From: Succinispira mobilis DSM 6222
GTDB taxonomy: Bacteria; Bacillota; Negativicutes; Acidaminococcales; Succinispiraceae
DNA length: 64,000 nt
Reading direction: 5' to 3'
Assembly: GCF_000384135.1 (NCBI RefSeq)
Contig: NZ_KB913028.1
Location: 1,577,351 to 1,641,350, forward strand
In this document: positions 25,145 through 34,904 of the stretch, in pieces
Position numbering within the stretch: the stretch's first letter is position 1
How the letters are laid out: every line of letters starts with the position of its first letter
Translations under genes and position numbers: made by a program
Notes under the pieces: model-generated
Databases searched by the model: none
Seen by the model: the letters and a program-made list of their open reading frames with translations, nothing else
What the model was told of the DNA's origin: nothing

Positions 25145-25182
25145 AAAAAAACTGTTTCTCTTGCAAAGAGGAGCAGTTTTTT
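25145..25182 (+). terminator. Terminator after ddh
   Basis: AAAAAACTG-TTT-CTCTT-GC-AAGAG-GAG-CAGTTTTTT forms a two-part stem (25145-25182) with a symmetric internal loop and a built-in T run. Bases 25183-25359 hold nothing I can support. Confidence 0.8.
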
Positions 25183-25359
25183 CGCGTACTCGCCACCACC
25201 ACCTAGATTTACTTTAGTTTTCAGCGCAGCTTATCATGATTTTATATTTTTTATTAATTAACTATTTAACACTACTTAAACATAGTCAATTCAATTTATA
25301 TTTTAGGAACACTATTTTTATGAAATTTATAATTTTTATAAGTCCGTGATCCCGTGATA

Positions 25360-25412
25360 AAAATAGGGTGCCTCAAAATAGATTTTAAAACCTATTTGAG
25401 GCACCCTATTTT
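25360..25412 (-). terminator. Terminator of the yjiH-yjiG pair
   Basis: A 21-bp stem with a single bulge (25360-25381 with 25392-25412) lies 14 bases after the stop of the yjiG-like gene. Read on the minus strand it ends in TATTTTTATC. Confidence 0.85.
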
Positions 25413-25425
25413 CTAACATATAATT

Positions 25426-25926
25426 TTAAGGAGTTACTATCTTCATAATAAACATAGCTACTCCAGCATTTAAAACTGAGATACCTATTAATATTGGATA
25501 ATGTTTAGCGGCTACACCTGCTGTACCTAGTAACCGACCAACATATTGAATTTTAGAACCAAGTAAATATATTGCTGGAATAATTATTGTAATATGCGTG
25601 CCATTAATTGCCCCACTATTAAATAAAGCCATAGCCACACCTACTGCCCCACCCATAGACATTAATGCGCTAAGCAAAACCATAATTGCTTCACCGGGTA
25701 ATCCCCAAATTGCCATAACCGGAGCAAATACCTTCCCGGCTAGAGTCAACAAACCTGTAACATTTAAAATTTTAATACAAACATACGCCATAAGTACATT
25801 AGGGATAATATTATCTATAGCTACGTCCCAGCCTTTACGAGCCCCACGCACAAATATATCCATTAATGAAGGAGCAGCTTGTTTAATAATAACTTCTTCT
25901 GTATTTTTTTCTTTAGTATCAGCCAT
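25426..25926 (-). CDS. YjiG-like nucleoside-recognition/Gate domain membrane protein
   Basis: A 166-residue membrane protein with about four helices and the Gate-type stretch LPGEAIMVLLSALMSMGGAVG (about 93-113, abbreviated in function as LPGEAI plus SMGGAVG). It resembles E. coli YjiG, and with the YjiH-like protein encoded two bases upstream it probably forms one two-part transporter. In E. coli the yjiH-yjiG pair lies next to isoaspartyl dipeptidase; here an M20 hydrolase is divergent. The substrate is unknown, with amino-acid or peptide derivatives likely from context only. Confidence 0.78.
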   Translation of the reverse strand: MADTKEKNTEEVIIKQAAPSLMDIFVRGARKGWDVAIDNIIPNVLMAYVCIKILNVTGLLTLAGKVFAPVMAIWGLPGEAIMVLLSALMSMGGAVGVAMALFNSGAINGTHITIIIPAIYLLGSKIQYVGRLLGTAGVAAKHYPILIGISVLNAGVAMFIMKIVTP

Positions 25927-25928
25927 TA

Positions 25929-26582
25929 TTAATTCCCCTCCTTACAAAACCTATTTACATAGAGGCGCATAATATTAGCCCCAAAAATCTTCATCAAAAA
26001 CAAAACTGCTAAAGGCAAAGCAATTGGTACAGTTAAAAAGCCAAATAAAGCTGAACCAGAAGCCAAATAATTGGTAATTAAGCCACCAGCTGTAAATTGA
26101 AATGCCGAAAAAATCAAGCGTTCATTGTCGGTTATAAGTCCTTCATTATACAAAGCCTTAGTCATACCTGCGCCAGCATCAGTACTTTGCAAACTAGATA
26201 CTAAAGCAATACCACAAACACCTGGGATACCTAGGATTGGTTTTAAAATCGGCGTCATTAATTTTTGTGCCGCTTTTAGCCCACCATAGTGTTCTACAAC
26301 TTCTATCAGTCCTAAAGCCAACATTACCCCTGGTGCTAAACCAAAAGCAAATAAAAATCCATCACGAGCCCCATTACCACCTTGTCCTGAAAATGTAGCT
26401 TTTGCTGCATCTTTCATTGTTCCAAACTTACCATTTAAAGTATCAAAGTCAAAAATATTTAAACCATGACCAGCCTTTGCAAACAATCCTGAGAAAATTG
26501 CAATGGCAATAAATAGTACAATATAACCTGATACAGGCACTTTATTTACTGCCGTTTTCAAGTCATCTTTAAGATTATCCAT
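25929..26582 (-). CDS. YjiH-like nucleoside-recognition/Gate domain membrane protein
   Basis: A 217-residue membrane protein, partner of the YjiG-like protein. Features are an N-terminal helix (about 16-34), a Gate segment with GLAPGVMLALGLIEVVEHYGG, and STDAGAGMTKALYNEGLIT, which resembles the substrate region of Gate-domain transporters. ATG 26582 lies behind GGGGGTGG, with a good promoter upstream. The stop codon lies two bases before the next start, so translation of the pair is probably coupled. Spore-maturation SpmA/SpmB proteins share the fold but the pattern here fits YjiH better. Confidence 0.78.
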   Translation of the reverse strand: MDNLKDDLKTAVNKVPVSGYIVLFIAIAIFSGLFAKAGHGLNIFDFDTLNGKFGTMKDAAKATFSGQGGNGARDGFLFAFGLAPGVMLALGLIEVVEHYGGLKAAQKLMTPILKPILGIPGVCGIALVSSLQSTDAGAGMTKALYNEGLITDNERLIFSAFQFTAGGLITNYLASGSALFGFLTVPIALPLAVLFLMKIFGANIMRLYVNRFCKEGN

Positions 26583-26631
26583 TTTTCCACCCCCATATAT
26601 TTATTGGTTACACTATTTACCAATATCTCAT

Positions 26632-26661
26632 ATTATAACAAAATAATATTGTATTTTTCAA
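26632..26661 (-). promoter_or_regulatory. Promoter of the yjiH-yjiG pair
   Basis: On the minus strand TTGAAA (26661-26656), an 18-base spacer and TATAAT (26637-26632), about 50 bases before the yjiH-like ATG. Confidence 0.6.
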
Positions 26662-26782
26662 GTGTTAACACAAGTATACAAAAAACCTCGTAAGTCCTAG
26701 AGTTTTCCAAGCTTAAATGTAATATTAATATTTTTGATAAATACATTGGATATTGTTTTTTTAATCTTTTAAGTTTTGTAAC

Positions 26783-26811
26783 TTGACTTTTTTTTTGTTA
26801 AAATATACAAT
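26783..26811 (+). promoter_or_regulatory. Promoter of the M20 hydrolase gene
   Basis: TTGACT (26783-26788), a 17-base spacer and TACAAT (26806-26811), about 40 bases before the ATG at 26852. Confidence 0.65.
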
Positions 26812-26851
26812 CAAGTAAACATTATAAACTTATAAGAAAAGAGGTCATTAT

Positions 26852-27943
26852 ATGAACGTCAAGGAAATTTATAATTTACTCCATAGTATGCCTGAAGAAG
26901 GTATGCAGGAATTTAAAACTTCAGAATATCTCGCTAAACAGCTTGAGATTTTAGGCTATAAAGTAACACGTAATATCGGCATAACTGGAGTAGTTGGCAC
27001 CTATAACACCGGTGTTCCTGGTCCCACACTGGCTATTCGTGCTGATATGGATGCCCTTAAACATCTTATTAGTGGTGAAATAAAATTCATTCACTCTTGT
27101 GGTCATGATGCCCATGCGGCTATGGTTTTAGTTGCTGCTAGCCGTCTAATAAATAACGTCAAAAAGGGAACACTGAAAATAGTATTTCAACCTGGTGAAG
27201 AAACACTTCTTGGAGCTCAAGCCATGATTAAAGATGGTTTACTTGAGGACATTGATATTATGCTAGGATTACATTTACGGCCAATTCAAGATGCTAGTAT
27301 GGGACAGGCCTCGCCTGGAGTATACCATGCCGCTAGTGCTGTGTTAGACGTAACAATTCAAGGGTTAACCGCTCATGGTGCCCGTCCTCATTTAGGGATT
27401 AATGCCATCGATGCTGCCGCACTTGCCATACTTGCCGTAAATTCAATTCGCACCAATCCTATTATTGCTTGTTCTGCCAAGGTTACAGCTATTAACGCTG
27501 GTGGCGCTGCAAGTAATGCTATTCCTAATAAAGCGACGTTGGTATTAGACGTACGTGCTCAAACTAATGCTGCTATGCAAGACTTACAAGCCAAAATTAA
27601 AGCTGCCATAACGGCAGCGGCTGCAACTATCGGTGCTACTGCAGAAGTTACAATTCGTGGTGAAGTTCCTGCTGCCGAGCTTGATGATACCTTGACTAAC
27701 GAAGTTGCTGAAGTTATTGAGGAAGTTTTAGGTGCAGAAAATTTAATTCCTCGTTTACAAAATCCTGGGGGCGAAGATTTTCACTATTTTGCCGTAAAGA
27801 AACCAGGCTTGAAAGCAGCCTATTTCGGATTAGGCTGTGATTTAAAACCAGGCTTACATGATCCTAATATGGACTTTAATAAAGATGCTTTAGAAAACGG
27901 CGTAAATATTCTTACAAAAATGGTCTTGAAAAAACTTGGCTAA
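26852..27943 (+). CDS. M20D family amidohydrolase/carboxypeptidase
   Basis: A 363-residue di-metal hydrolase of the M20D group (N-acyl-amino-acid amidohydrolases, indole-acetyl or hippurate hydrolases, N-acetyl-diaminopimelate deacetylase relatives). Visible motifs are RADMDAL (about 65), HSCGHDAHAAM with a Cys and His pair as metal ligands (about 91-101), FQPGEET (about 118), GLHLRP and, near the C-terminus, GGEDFHYF. The lid domain lies between about 165 and 275. ATG 26852 has AAGAGG upstream. The substrate cannot be told. The divergent YjiGH transporter may import it or export a product. Confidence 0.88.
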   Translation: MNVKEIYNLLHSMPEEGMQEFKTSEYLAKQLEILGYKVTRNIGITGVVGTYNTGVPGPTLAIRADMDALKHLISGEIKFIHSCGHDAHAAMVLVAASRLINNVKKGTLKIVFQPGEETLLGAQAMIKDGLLEDIDIMLGLHLRPIQDASMGQASPGVYHAASAVLDVTIQGLTAHGARPHLGINAIDAAALAILAVNSIRTNPIIACSAKVTAINAGGAASNAIPNKATLVLDVRAQTNAAMQDLQAKIKAAITAAAATIGATAEVTIRGEVPAAELDDTLTNEVAEVIEEVLGAENLIPRLQNPGGEDFHYFAVKKPGLKAAYFGLGCDLKPGLHDPNMDFNKDALENGVNILTKMVLKKLG

Positions 27944-27987
27944 AAATATAATTACCTATTTTGTTTTCTTAATTTCTTGACTACATA

Positions 27988-28038
27988 AAACATGTTGTGT
28001 TTTGCAGCAAACTTCTGCATAGCACAGCATGTTTTTTT
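27988..28038 (+). terminator. Terminator after the M20 gene
   Basis: AAACATG-TTGTG (27988-27999) pairs with CACAG-CATGTTT (about 28023-28034), and GCAG with CTGC inside. A run of T follows. Confidence 0.7.
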
Positions 28039-28155
28039 TAAATGGGTGCTCCAATATAATAGTGTAATATGCGAAAAATTTTGGCTCTATAATATAAAAT
28101 TTTCTGCATGTCCCAACATATTTTTCAGAAAAAATTCTGCTTAAAAATACCAAAA

Positions 28156-28187
28156 CTGGATTAAGAACTTTTACATTCTTAATCCAG
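28156..28187 (-). terminator. Terminator after aspS
   Basis: CTGGATTAAGAA (28156-28167) and TTCTTAATCCAG (28176-28187) form a perfect 12-bp stem. On the minus strand TTTTGGTATTTTT follows. It closes the long gene array at its 3' end. Bases 28039-28155 hold nothing I can support. Confidence 0.75.
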
Positions 28188-28241
28188 CCTAATTATCAAT
28201 ATTTAATTTATGTAGCAAATCACTTTACAAGCAAGCTAGTA

Positions 28242-30032
28242 TTATTTACTACTTGGTAGTACTCTTGTTCTAATATGTAATTCTTGAAGTTGTTTTTCTG
28301 CTACTTCTGAAGGAGCTTGAGTCATAACACAAGTCGCACTTTGTGTTTTAGGGAAAGCAATTACATCCCTAATTGAACTTCTTTGAGCCATAAGCATAAT
28401 TAAACGATCTAACCCAAAAGCAATTCCACCATGTGGCGGGGTGCCATATTCAAAAGCATCTAACAAGAAACCAAATTTTTGTTTAGCTTCTTCATCAGTT
28501 AAGCCAATAGCTTTAAAAATTTTCTCTTGGATATCACGACGATAAATCCGAATACTGCCGCCACCAATTTCTGTACCATTTAACACTAAATCGTAAGCCT
28601 TAGCGCGAATATCACCAAGATTACCATTGTCTAATAGGTGCAAGTCTTGATCTCGAGGTGAAGTGAATGGATGATGCATCGCTACATAACGCTTGTTCTC
28701 TTCATCATATTCAAACATTGGGAAATCAACAACCCATAAGAAGGCTAATTTATCAGGGTCAATTAAATTTAAACGTTTTGCCATTTCTAAACGCAAATTA
28801 CCTAAAGCTGCTGCTACTACCGCTGGTTTATCAGCTACGAACATAATTAAATCGCCTTCTTCAGCTTGGGCAGTTGCTTTAATTTTTTCTAAGTGCGCTT
28901 CACTGAAAAACTTAGCAATTGGTGATTTGATGCCTTCTGGAGTTACCATCATCCAAGCCAAACCTTTTGCGCCATAAATTTTAACAAAATCTACTAAAGC
29001 ATCTACTTCTCTACGGGCAATATTGCTATAGCCTTTTACATTAATTGCTTTTACTTGACCGTTTTCTTCCAAAGCTGCATTAAACACTTTGAAATCTGAA
29101 TTAGCTACTGCCTCTGACATATCTATTAGCTTCATATCAAAGCGAATATCCGGTTTATCAGAACCATAATAATTCATTGCCTCATCATAAGTAATTCTAT
29201 GGAAGTTTTCGGTTAATTCTAGTTGCATTGCGTTATTGAAAATATATTTCGTCAAACCTTCCATATAAGAAACAACATCTTCTAATTCCACAAAAGACAT
29301 TTCCACGTCCAATTGTGTAAATTCTGGTTGACGGTCTGCTCTTAAATCTTCATCACGGAAGCAACGTACTATTTGGAAATATTTTTCATAACCAGATACC
29401 ATCAATAATTGTTTAAAAATTTGAGGTGATTGTGGTAATGCATAAAATTTACCAGCATTAACGCGACTAGGAACTAAATAATCACGTGCTCCTTCTGGCG
29501 TACTTTTTGTTAGCATAGGTGTCTCAATTTCTAAAAATCCTGCTGAATCCAAGAAATCGCGCATATATTTAGTAACTTTATGACGCAAAATTAAGTTTTT
29601 TTGCATTTCTGGACGCCGTAAATCTAAATATCTATATCTCAACCTTACTGTCTCATCTACATCAATATTATCTTGAATATAAAATGGTGGTGTTTTAGCA
29701 GCATTCAAAACTTGTAATTCCTTCGCGATTAACTCAACTTCACCAGTAGCAATATTAGCATTTATTGTATTTTCAGAACGTGCCCTTAGTACCCCTTTAA
29801 TTTTTACAACATACTCACTCCGTAAACTTTCAGCAACTGCAAAGTCGCCGCCAATTTCTGCTGGCGAAAAAACTACTTGCAACACGCCTGAACGATCGCG
29901 TACATCTGCAAAAATCAAACCACCGTGGTCACGTCTTTTAGCTATCCAACCAGCAATTGTAACTATTGTTTCAGGTTGAACATCTGTCAATCTAAATTCG
30001 CCACAATGATGGATTTCGTTAAGTTTTAACAT
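28242..30032 (-). CDS. aspS: Aspartyl-tRNA synthetase
   Basis: A 596-residue class II synthetase that charges tRNA(Asp), and perhaps tRNA(Asn) if non-discriminating. It has an N-terminal OB-fold anticodon domain (about 1-105), motif 2 [18 protein letters not shown] (about 218), a GAD-type insertion (about 290-400) and motif 3 [15 protein letters not shown] (about 535). The bacterial-type length is complete. It overlaps the end of hisS by seven bases, the usual hisS-aspS pair of Firmicutes. Confidence 0.97.
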   Translation of the reverse strand: MLKLNEIHHCGEFRLTDVQPETIVTIAGWIAKRRDHGGLIFADVRDRSGVLQVVFSPAEIGGDFAVAESLRSEYVVKIKGVLRARSENTINANIATGEVELIAKELQVLNAAKTPPFYIQDNIDVDETVRLRYRYLDLRRPEMQKNLILRHKVTKYMRDFLDSAGFLEIETPMLTKSTPEGARDYLVPSRVNAGKFYALPQSPQIFKQLLMVSGYEKYFQIVRCFRDEDLRADRQPEFTQLDVEMSFVELEDVVSYMEGLTKYIFNNAMQLELTENFHRITYDEAMNYYGSDKPDIRFDMKLIDMSEAVANSDFKVFNAALEENGQVKAINVKGYSNIARREVDALVDFVKIYGAKGLAWMMVTPEGIKSPIAKFFSEAHLEKIKATAQAEEGDLIMFVADKPAVVAAALGNLRLEMAKRLNLIDPDKLAFLWVVDFPMFEYDEENKRYVAMHHPFTSPRDQDLHLLDNGNLGDIRAKAYDLVLNGTEIGGGSIRIYRRDIQEKIFKAIGLTDEEAKQKFGFLLDAFEYGTPPHGGIAFGLDRLIMLMAQRSSIRDVIAFPKTQSATCVMTQAPSEVAEKQLQELHIRTRVLPSSK

Positions 30033-31300
30033 TCTTTATCCACTCCTAATTTACTTAATAACATGTTTAAATCTTGATTTTTTATAGAAACTTGCTCACT
30101 AGTGAGCATATTTTTATAACTATAAGTTTGTTCTTGTAGTTCTTGTTCGGCAATTATTATTACATGTTTAGCCTGTAATTTATTAGCAGCTTTCATTTGC
30201 GCCTTCATTGAGCGATTAGCAAAATCTATTTCACAACTTAAAGCATACTTACGTAATTTTACTGCTAATTTAATTGCTTCTTGATTAGCTTCTTCCCCTG
30301 TTGCAACAATATATACATCTACTGTACTAGCTAGCTCTTTTATTAGATTTTGCTTTTGCAAAGCTAATAAAATTCGCTCAATTCCCATCGCAAAACCAAT
30401 TGCCGGCGTAGGATTTCCACCACATTCGGAAATTAAACCATCATAACGGCCCCCACCACAAACGGCACTTTGTGCTCCTAATGGCAAATATTGTATTTCA
30501 AAAGCAGTTTTTGTATAGTAATCTAAGCCTCGAACTAAGTTATTATCTAATTTATATTTAATTCCTAATGCCGCCAAGTAATTTTGCAACTTTCCAAACT
30601 GTGTTGTGCATTCTTCACATAAGCATTCCTTAAGTGTTGGTACGCCCACACTTAATTGTTTGCATTTATCGATCTTGCAATCTAAAATCCGCAGTGGATT
30701 TTGTTCATAACGACTTTGACAATCTTTGCAAAGTTCTCCTAAGTTCTCTTGAAAAAAAGCTTGTAGTTTTTCTTTATAAACAGGGCGACACTTTGGACAA
30801 CCAACAGAGTTTATTAACACATTTAAATCAGTTAAACCAAGTTCTTGTAAAAGATTGACTGCTAGAGCAATAACCTCTGCATCAATTAAAGGATTTTCCG
30901 AGCCAATAGCTTCGATGCCGAACTGGTGAAATTGTCTAAACCGCCCAGCTTGAGGACGATCATAGCGAAACATTGGGCCTATATAAAACAACTTGTTTAA
31001 ATAGTTATCTGCATACAATTTGTTTTCTAAATAAGCGCGCACCACTGAAGCCGTATTTTCTGGGCGCAAGGTAATACTTCGACCCCCGCGGTCTTCAAAA
31101 GTATACATTTCTTTGGATACAATATCTGTCGTATTGCCAATACCGCGCAAAAACAATTCTGTATGCTCAAAAATCGGGGTGCGAATTTCTTTATAATTAT
31201 AACGCAGACAAATATCTCTAATTAAGCTTTCTATTTGTTGCCAATTAGCTGTAACACTTGGTAATATATCACTAGTCCCTCTAGGGGCTGTAGTTAACAT
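30026..31300 (-). CDS. hisS: Histidyl-tRNA synthetase
   Basis: A class II synthetase of about 424 residues. Visible are PRGTSDILP at the N-terminus, [33 protein letters not shown] (motif 2), [11 protein letters not shown] and GGRYDGLI (histidine-binding), and a C-terminal anticodon domain. A cysteine-rich insertion (CPKC, CKDC, CKIDKC, CEEC; about 175-240) probably binds zinc. I prefer the ATG at 31300 (MLTTAPRG), which has GGAG 11 bases upstream; an ATG at 31309 overlapping the hemZ stop is possible but sits only two bases from the ribosome site. Confidence 0.95.
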   Translation of the reverse strand: MLTTAPRGTSDILPSVTANWQQIESLIRDICLRYNYKEIRTPIFEHTELFLRGIGNTTDIVSKEMYTFEDRGGRSITLRPENTASVVRAYLENKLYADNYLNKLFYIGPMFRYDRPQAGRFRQFHQFGIEAIGSENPLIDAEVIALAVNLLQELGLTDLNVLINSVGCPKCRPVYKEKLQAFFQENLGELCKDCQSRYEQNPLRILDCKIDKCKQLSVGVPTLKECLCEECTTQFGKLQNYLAALGIKYKLDNNLVRGLDYYTKTAFEIQYLPLGAQSAVCGGGRYDGLISECGGNPTPAIGFAMGIERILLALQKQNLIKELASTVDVYIVATGEEANQEAIKLAVKLRKYALSCEIDFANRSMKAQMKAANKLQAKHVIIIAEQELQEQTYSYKNMLTSEQVSIKNQDLNMLLSKLGVDKEC

Positions 31301-31308
31301 CTCAATCA

Positions 31309-32772
31309 TCACTCCTGTTTTTTGATAGCATTTCTAAAAAGTTGCTCACGCTTTGTTAACAAATTTTCAATTTCGCTTATATAAGTTTCAACATTCTTTG
31401 GCATGAAAAAAGTTGTTATTTTCCCATTGTCTGAAATAATTTTAGTAGTTGCTGAAGGCCCAATTCCTAATACGGTAAATTTTTCACTCATAATCATTGC
31501 ATTATAGACACATTCATAGCCTTTAATTGCATAGCCGATATTTTCTAAATTACCCAAAATATAATGTTGTCTATATAAATAGTACGCTTCTTGGTTAAGC
31601 TTTTGCATAAAATCACTAGCTAAAATAGCCATCTGGCTTAAAGTATTAACTTGATAGTATCTACCAACATCTTGAAATAACTCAGTTCCCTTTTTAAACG
31701 CCAACGTATGAATTGTAATATTATGTGGTTTAAACTCCTTTAACTGTGATAAAGTAAACCTTACATCTTCTATATTTTCCTGTGGCAACCCTAAAATTAT
31801 ATCTGCATTAATTGTCCATTCTGGATAATTAGTCTTAACATAATAATACCACTTATAAAATTCTGACAAACTATGTTGCCTTCCAATTAGCTTTAAAGTT
31901 TTTTCATTTAAAGTTTGGGGATTCAAACTTATTCTATTAATTCCTAAAACATGCATTTGTTCTAATTTTAATTTGCTTAAACTGTCAACTCTACCAGCCT
32001 CAAAAGTAAATTCACGTTTTACAGTTCGAGGAAAATAGCGCTTCAATATGTCAACAAATTTCCTAAAGTGTGTTTCTGAAAAACTTGTCGGAGTTCCCCC
32101 GCCAATATACAAACAAGCCACATTTAAGTTATACTCATTTGTTAATTGTAACACATTTTGTATATCTTGTTCAATTGTCTGTAGAAATATTTCTATAGTT
32201 TCAGCTTGATTTGGGAGTAAACTGCTAGGAAAAGAACAGTAGCTGCACTTAGTATTACAATATGGTATGCCAATATAGATAGAAATATCCTGCTTACCAT
32301 AACCAGCAAGCAGGTGATTCTGAGCTCTCGCTACTTCAATTGCTAGTGTAGCTTTTTCCGCTGTTAGTGCGTAGTTATCTATTAGATAACTACGCACTAA
32401 TTCAGGCTCTTGAAATTTTTTTAATAATTTACTAACTAGTTTTAAGGGACGTACACCTCGTAAAATACCCCAAGCAATTTTTCTTGCCGGGAATATTTGT
32501 CGAAATGCTAAAAACAAGCTCAATTTAACTTGTTGCTTGTGCTTATGTTCTGGAATTTCTAACAAATCAATATTTTTCGCAAACAGCACTTCCCCAGCTG
32601 ATAAAATTGTTAATTCTACTGCACCTAATCTTTTTTTAAGTTTAATAATATATTTAACCGTTAACAGATCTGCTGAATATTTTAAAGCATAAAGTTCAGC
32701 TATGTCTGCAACTAACTTTAATGGTTGGGTAAAATCAGTCAAGTTTTCTAAAAAATATTTATTTTTCTCCAT
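31309..32772 (-). CDS. hemZ: HemZ-like radical SAM coproporphyrinogen dehydrogenase
   Basis: A radical SAM protein of about 487 residues in the HemN/HemZ family. The N-terminal domain (about 1-155) contains RKIAWGILRGVRPLKL, typical of HemZ. The radical SAM core starts with YIGIPYCNTKCSYCSFPSS (Cys-x3-Cys-x2-Cys), followed by CLYIGGGTPTSFSE. It may oxidise coproporphyrinogen III without oxygen, or serve another HemN-like role. The start is uncertain: ATG 32772 lies within the fur end, and a TTG at 32796 is possible. It overlaps fur by 14 bases, suggesting coupled translation and a link to iron and heme. Confidence 0.85.
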   Translation of the reverse strand: MEKNKYFLENLTDFTQPLKLVADIAELYALKYSADLLTVKYIIKLKKRLGAVELTILSAGEVLFAKNIDLLEIPEHKHKQQVKLSLFLAFRQIFPARKIAWGILRGVRPLKLVSKLLKKFQEPELVRSYLIDNYALTAEKATLAIEVARAQNHLLAGYGKQDISIYIGIPYCNTKCSYCSFPSSLLPNQAETIEIFLQTIEQDIQNVLQLTNEYNLNVACLYIGGGTPTSFSETHFRKFVDILKRYFPRTVKREFTFEAGRVDSLSKLKLEQMHVLGINRISLNPQTLNEKTLKLIGRQHSLSEFYKWYYYVKTNYPEWTINADIILGLPQENIEDVRFTLSQLKEFKPHNITIHTLAFKKGTELFQDVGRYYQVNTLSQMAILASDFMQKLNQEAYYLYRQHYILGNLENIGYAIKGYECVYNAMIMSEKFTVLGIGPSATTKIISDNGKITTFFMPKNVETYISEIENLLTKREQLFRNAIKKQE

Positions 32773-33211
32773 CTTGGCACTCTCGACAATATCCAAAAAA
32801 TTTTACTTGGTGATCTGTTATTTTGAAATTATGTACCTCTTGGATGCTTTTTTCCAAAGCTTCTAATAAGGTATCCTTAAATTCAGTAACAGCGCCACAT
32901 TTTCCACAAATCAGATGATGGTGATGATGAATTTCCTGTAATTGGCGAAATTCATATCGAGTACGTCCATCACCAAAATCTATTTTATGTAGTATCGCAA
33001 TTTTTTCAAGCATATCCAAAGTTCGATATATAGTAGTTAAACCAATATCAACATTTTTATTTAGTAATAGTTTATAAACATCTTCTACACTTAAATGTTC
33101 TTCCGGGTGTTCCTCAAATACCTCGAGTACCACTGCCCTTTGTCTAGTTAGTTTATAATTTTCTGCTTTTAATTTATCACGTATTTCATCCATTCTACTC
33201 ATTTCAGCCAA
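32759..33211 (-). CDS. fur: Fur family metal-responsive repressor
   Basis: A 150-residue Fur-family regulator. It has a winged helix (KLTRQRAVVLEVFEEHPEEH, then TIYRTLDMLEKIAI), the hinge metal site with five His (EIHHHHHLICGKCG, about 93-106), CGKC and CREC cysteine pairs for structural zinc, and a C-terminal dimer domain. Fur, PerR and Zur cannot be separated with certainty; the PerR-specific pattern is not obvious. The start is a TTG at 33211 with AGAGGGTGA properly spaced; ATG 33202 is an alternative. It overlaps hemZ and lies four bases from the permease gene. Confidence 0.9.
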   Translation of the reverse strand: MAEMSRMDEIRDKLKAENYKLTRQRAVVLEVFEEHPEEHLSVEDVYKLLLNKNVDIGLTTIYRTLDMLEKIAILHKIDFGDGRTRYEFRQLQEIHHHHHLICGKCGAVTEFKDTLLEALEKSIQEVHNFKITDHQVKFFGYCRECQDGEK

Positions 33212-33215
33212 AAAA

Positions 33216-34262
33216 TCACCCTCTACTTACAAAAAATATATGCTTAAAAGAAATTTTCAAAAAGGCTGTAACTGGTACAGCAAAAACCATTCCTAAAATA
33301 CCAAATAACTTTGCACCTACCAATAAGCTGAAAATAATCATTGTAGGATGCAATTTTATGGCATTGCCCATAACTTTAGGAATAATGATGTTACTATCAA
33401 TTTGATTAAATATTAGATAGAAACAAACTACACTCGCTATCATATCTGGCATATGAATAACTGTTAGAATAATGGCCGGAACAACCGCTAAAATTGGTCC
33501 AATTATTGGCAATGCTTCTGCAAAAGCAGCTAACAAGCCTAATACTAATGGATAATCGATATCAATCATAAAAGCATACGCAGTTATAACCGTTCCCGCA
33601 ATAAGGCTTAATTTTGCTAAACCACGTACGTAGGCAGACATTGCATTTTGTACTTCATAAAAATATTCTTCACATTTTTCTTGATATTGTAATGGTAAAA
33701 TACTCAAAAAATTATCTCTTATTTTTCTGCCATCTTTAATAAAATAAAAGGTTAATACCGGAACAATTATTATTTGCAGAGCATTAGACAGAAACTCAAA
33801 AATTGCCTTAATAGTGTTATGTATAAAATTTGCTATGTACATTTCAGCTTGATTAATAGTTTGGTTAAGCATTGAATTAATATTATCTGGTAGTAATAAT
33901 TGTAATTGCAATAAATTTTCTCGGATATTGCCTGCCAGTTGTGGTAAACTCAATGATAATTTATCAATTTCTGCAAGCAACGGAAAAATTATAAAAACTA
34001 AAGATATGATAAAAAAGCCACTCGCTAAAATAAATGCTAAAATAATTGCTAAAAATCTAGGTAACGGAAATTTATTAGGTCCTATTTTTATTCTACCTAA
34101 TTGCTCTACAAAAGGATTTAAAACAAAAGCCAAAGCAATAGAAATAATCAAAGATACCCAAAATTCCATAGTAACATAGATACTAATTGCAACAATTAAC
34201 ACCAAAAATATTTTTAGCCAAAAGTTTCTTAGTTGAAGAAAGTTATCTGGTAGCGTTTTCAT
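33216..34262 (-). CDS. AI-2E family transporter (PerM-like)
   Basis: A 348-residue membrane protein with seven or eight helices and family landmarks (ALAFVLNPFVEQLGR near 55; YVRGLAKLSLIAGTVITAY in the middle; ALPIIGPILAVVPAIIL and NAIKLHPTMIIFSLLVGAKL near the end). The family includes AI-2 exporters and sodium/proton antiporters, so the substrate is open. ATG 34262 overlaps the stop of the MBL gene (TAATG), which decides the start over a longer frame. Confidence 0.88.
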   Translation of the reverse strand: MKTLPDNFLQLRNFWLKIFLVLIVAISIYVTMEFWVSLIISIALAFVLNPFVEQLGRIKIGPNKFPLPRFLAIILAFILASGFFIISLVFIIFPLLAEIDKLSLSLPQLAGNIRENLLQLQLLLPDNINSMLNQTINQAEMYIANFIHNTIKAIFEFLSNALQIIIVPVLTFYFIKDGRKIRDNFLSILPLQYQEKCEEYFYEVQNAMSAYVRGLAKLSLIAGTVITAYAFMIDIDYPLVLGLLAAFAEALPIIGPILAVVPAIILTVIHMPDMIASVVCFYLIFNQIDSNIIIPKVMGNAIKLHPTMIIFSLLVGAKLFGILGMVFAVPVTAFLKISFKHIFFVSRG

Positions 34263-34882
34263 TATTGCAAAAATGGGTTCATGCGTTTTTCCCAAGCAAC
34301 ATCTGTGCTCGGTCCATGCCCTGGATACAATTTAGTATTTTCTGGCAAAGTTAAAATTTTAGTTTTCAAATTAGAGATCAAAGATTTATAAGAACCGCCC
34401 GGAAGATCCGTTCTACCGATAGATTCTAAAAATATACTATCACCCACAAACACATGCTCACCTATTTTAAAGCTACACCCACCTTTTGTATGTCCTGGAA
34501 TTGTCAATACTTGAATTTCTAAACCTGCTATGTTCAATAATTGTCCGTCCGCTAGATTTTCTTCTGCCTCTTTAAATATTCGATCAGCCCCAATAAAAGA
34601 TGATAAATTTTGCTTGGCATTCGTAAGCATTGGTGCATCATCAGCATGTATATAAACTTTAGCCAAACAAGCTTCACGAACCTTGTCTAGTGCTGAAATA
34701 TGATCAGCATGTCCATGAGTCAACAAAATTGCCACTACCTTTAGTTCATTTTTTTTAATAAAATTAATGATTTTATTCGCCTCTGCACCAGGGTCTATTA
34801 AAATAGCTTGCTTATCTTGTAAATTCTCAATAATATAGCAATTGGCTTGTAAATCTCCCACTGGTATTGTGTGTATTTTCAT
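34262..34882 (-). CDS. MBL-fold metallo-hydrolase (glyoxalase II-like)
   Basis: A 206-residue metallo-beta-lactamase-fold enzyme. Metal ligands are in THGHADH (about 55-61), PGHTKGGCSF (about 129), VGDSIF (about 148) and YPGHGPST (about 187). The short length without a C-terminal substrate domain fits YcbL-type hydroxyacylglutathione hydrolase-like proteins of unknown substrate. It follows dtd in the dense array and is translationally coupled to the permease gene. The ribosome site is GAGGG before ATG 34882. Confidence 0.88.
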   Translation of the reverse strand: MKIHTIPVGDLQANCYIIENLQDKQAILIDPGAEANKIINFIKKNELKVVAILLTHGHADHISALDKVREACLAKVYIHADDAPMLTNAKQNLSSFIGADRIFKEAEENLADGQLLNIAGLEIQVLTIPGHTKGGCSFKIGEHVFVGDSIFLESIGRTDLPGGSYKSLISNLKTKILTLPENTKLYPGHGPSTDVAWEKRMNPFLQ

Positions 34883-34904
34883 ATATTTTTTTCCCTCACT
34901 GTTT

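Noticed and set aside
25070-25261. Plus-strand open frame of 63 codons
   Set aside because: It overlaps the end of ddh in another frame and runs through the ddh terminator.
27956-28153. Minus-strand open frame of 65 codons
   Set aside because: It lies across the M20 terminator, has no ribosome site and has no recognisable motif.
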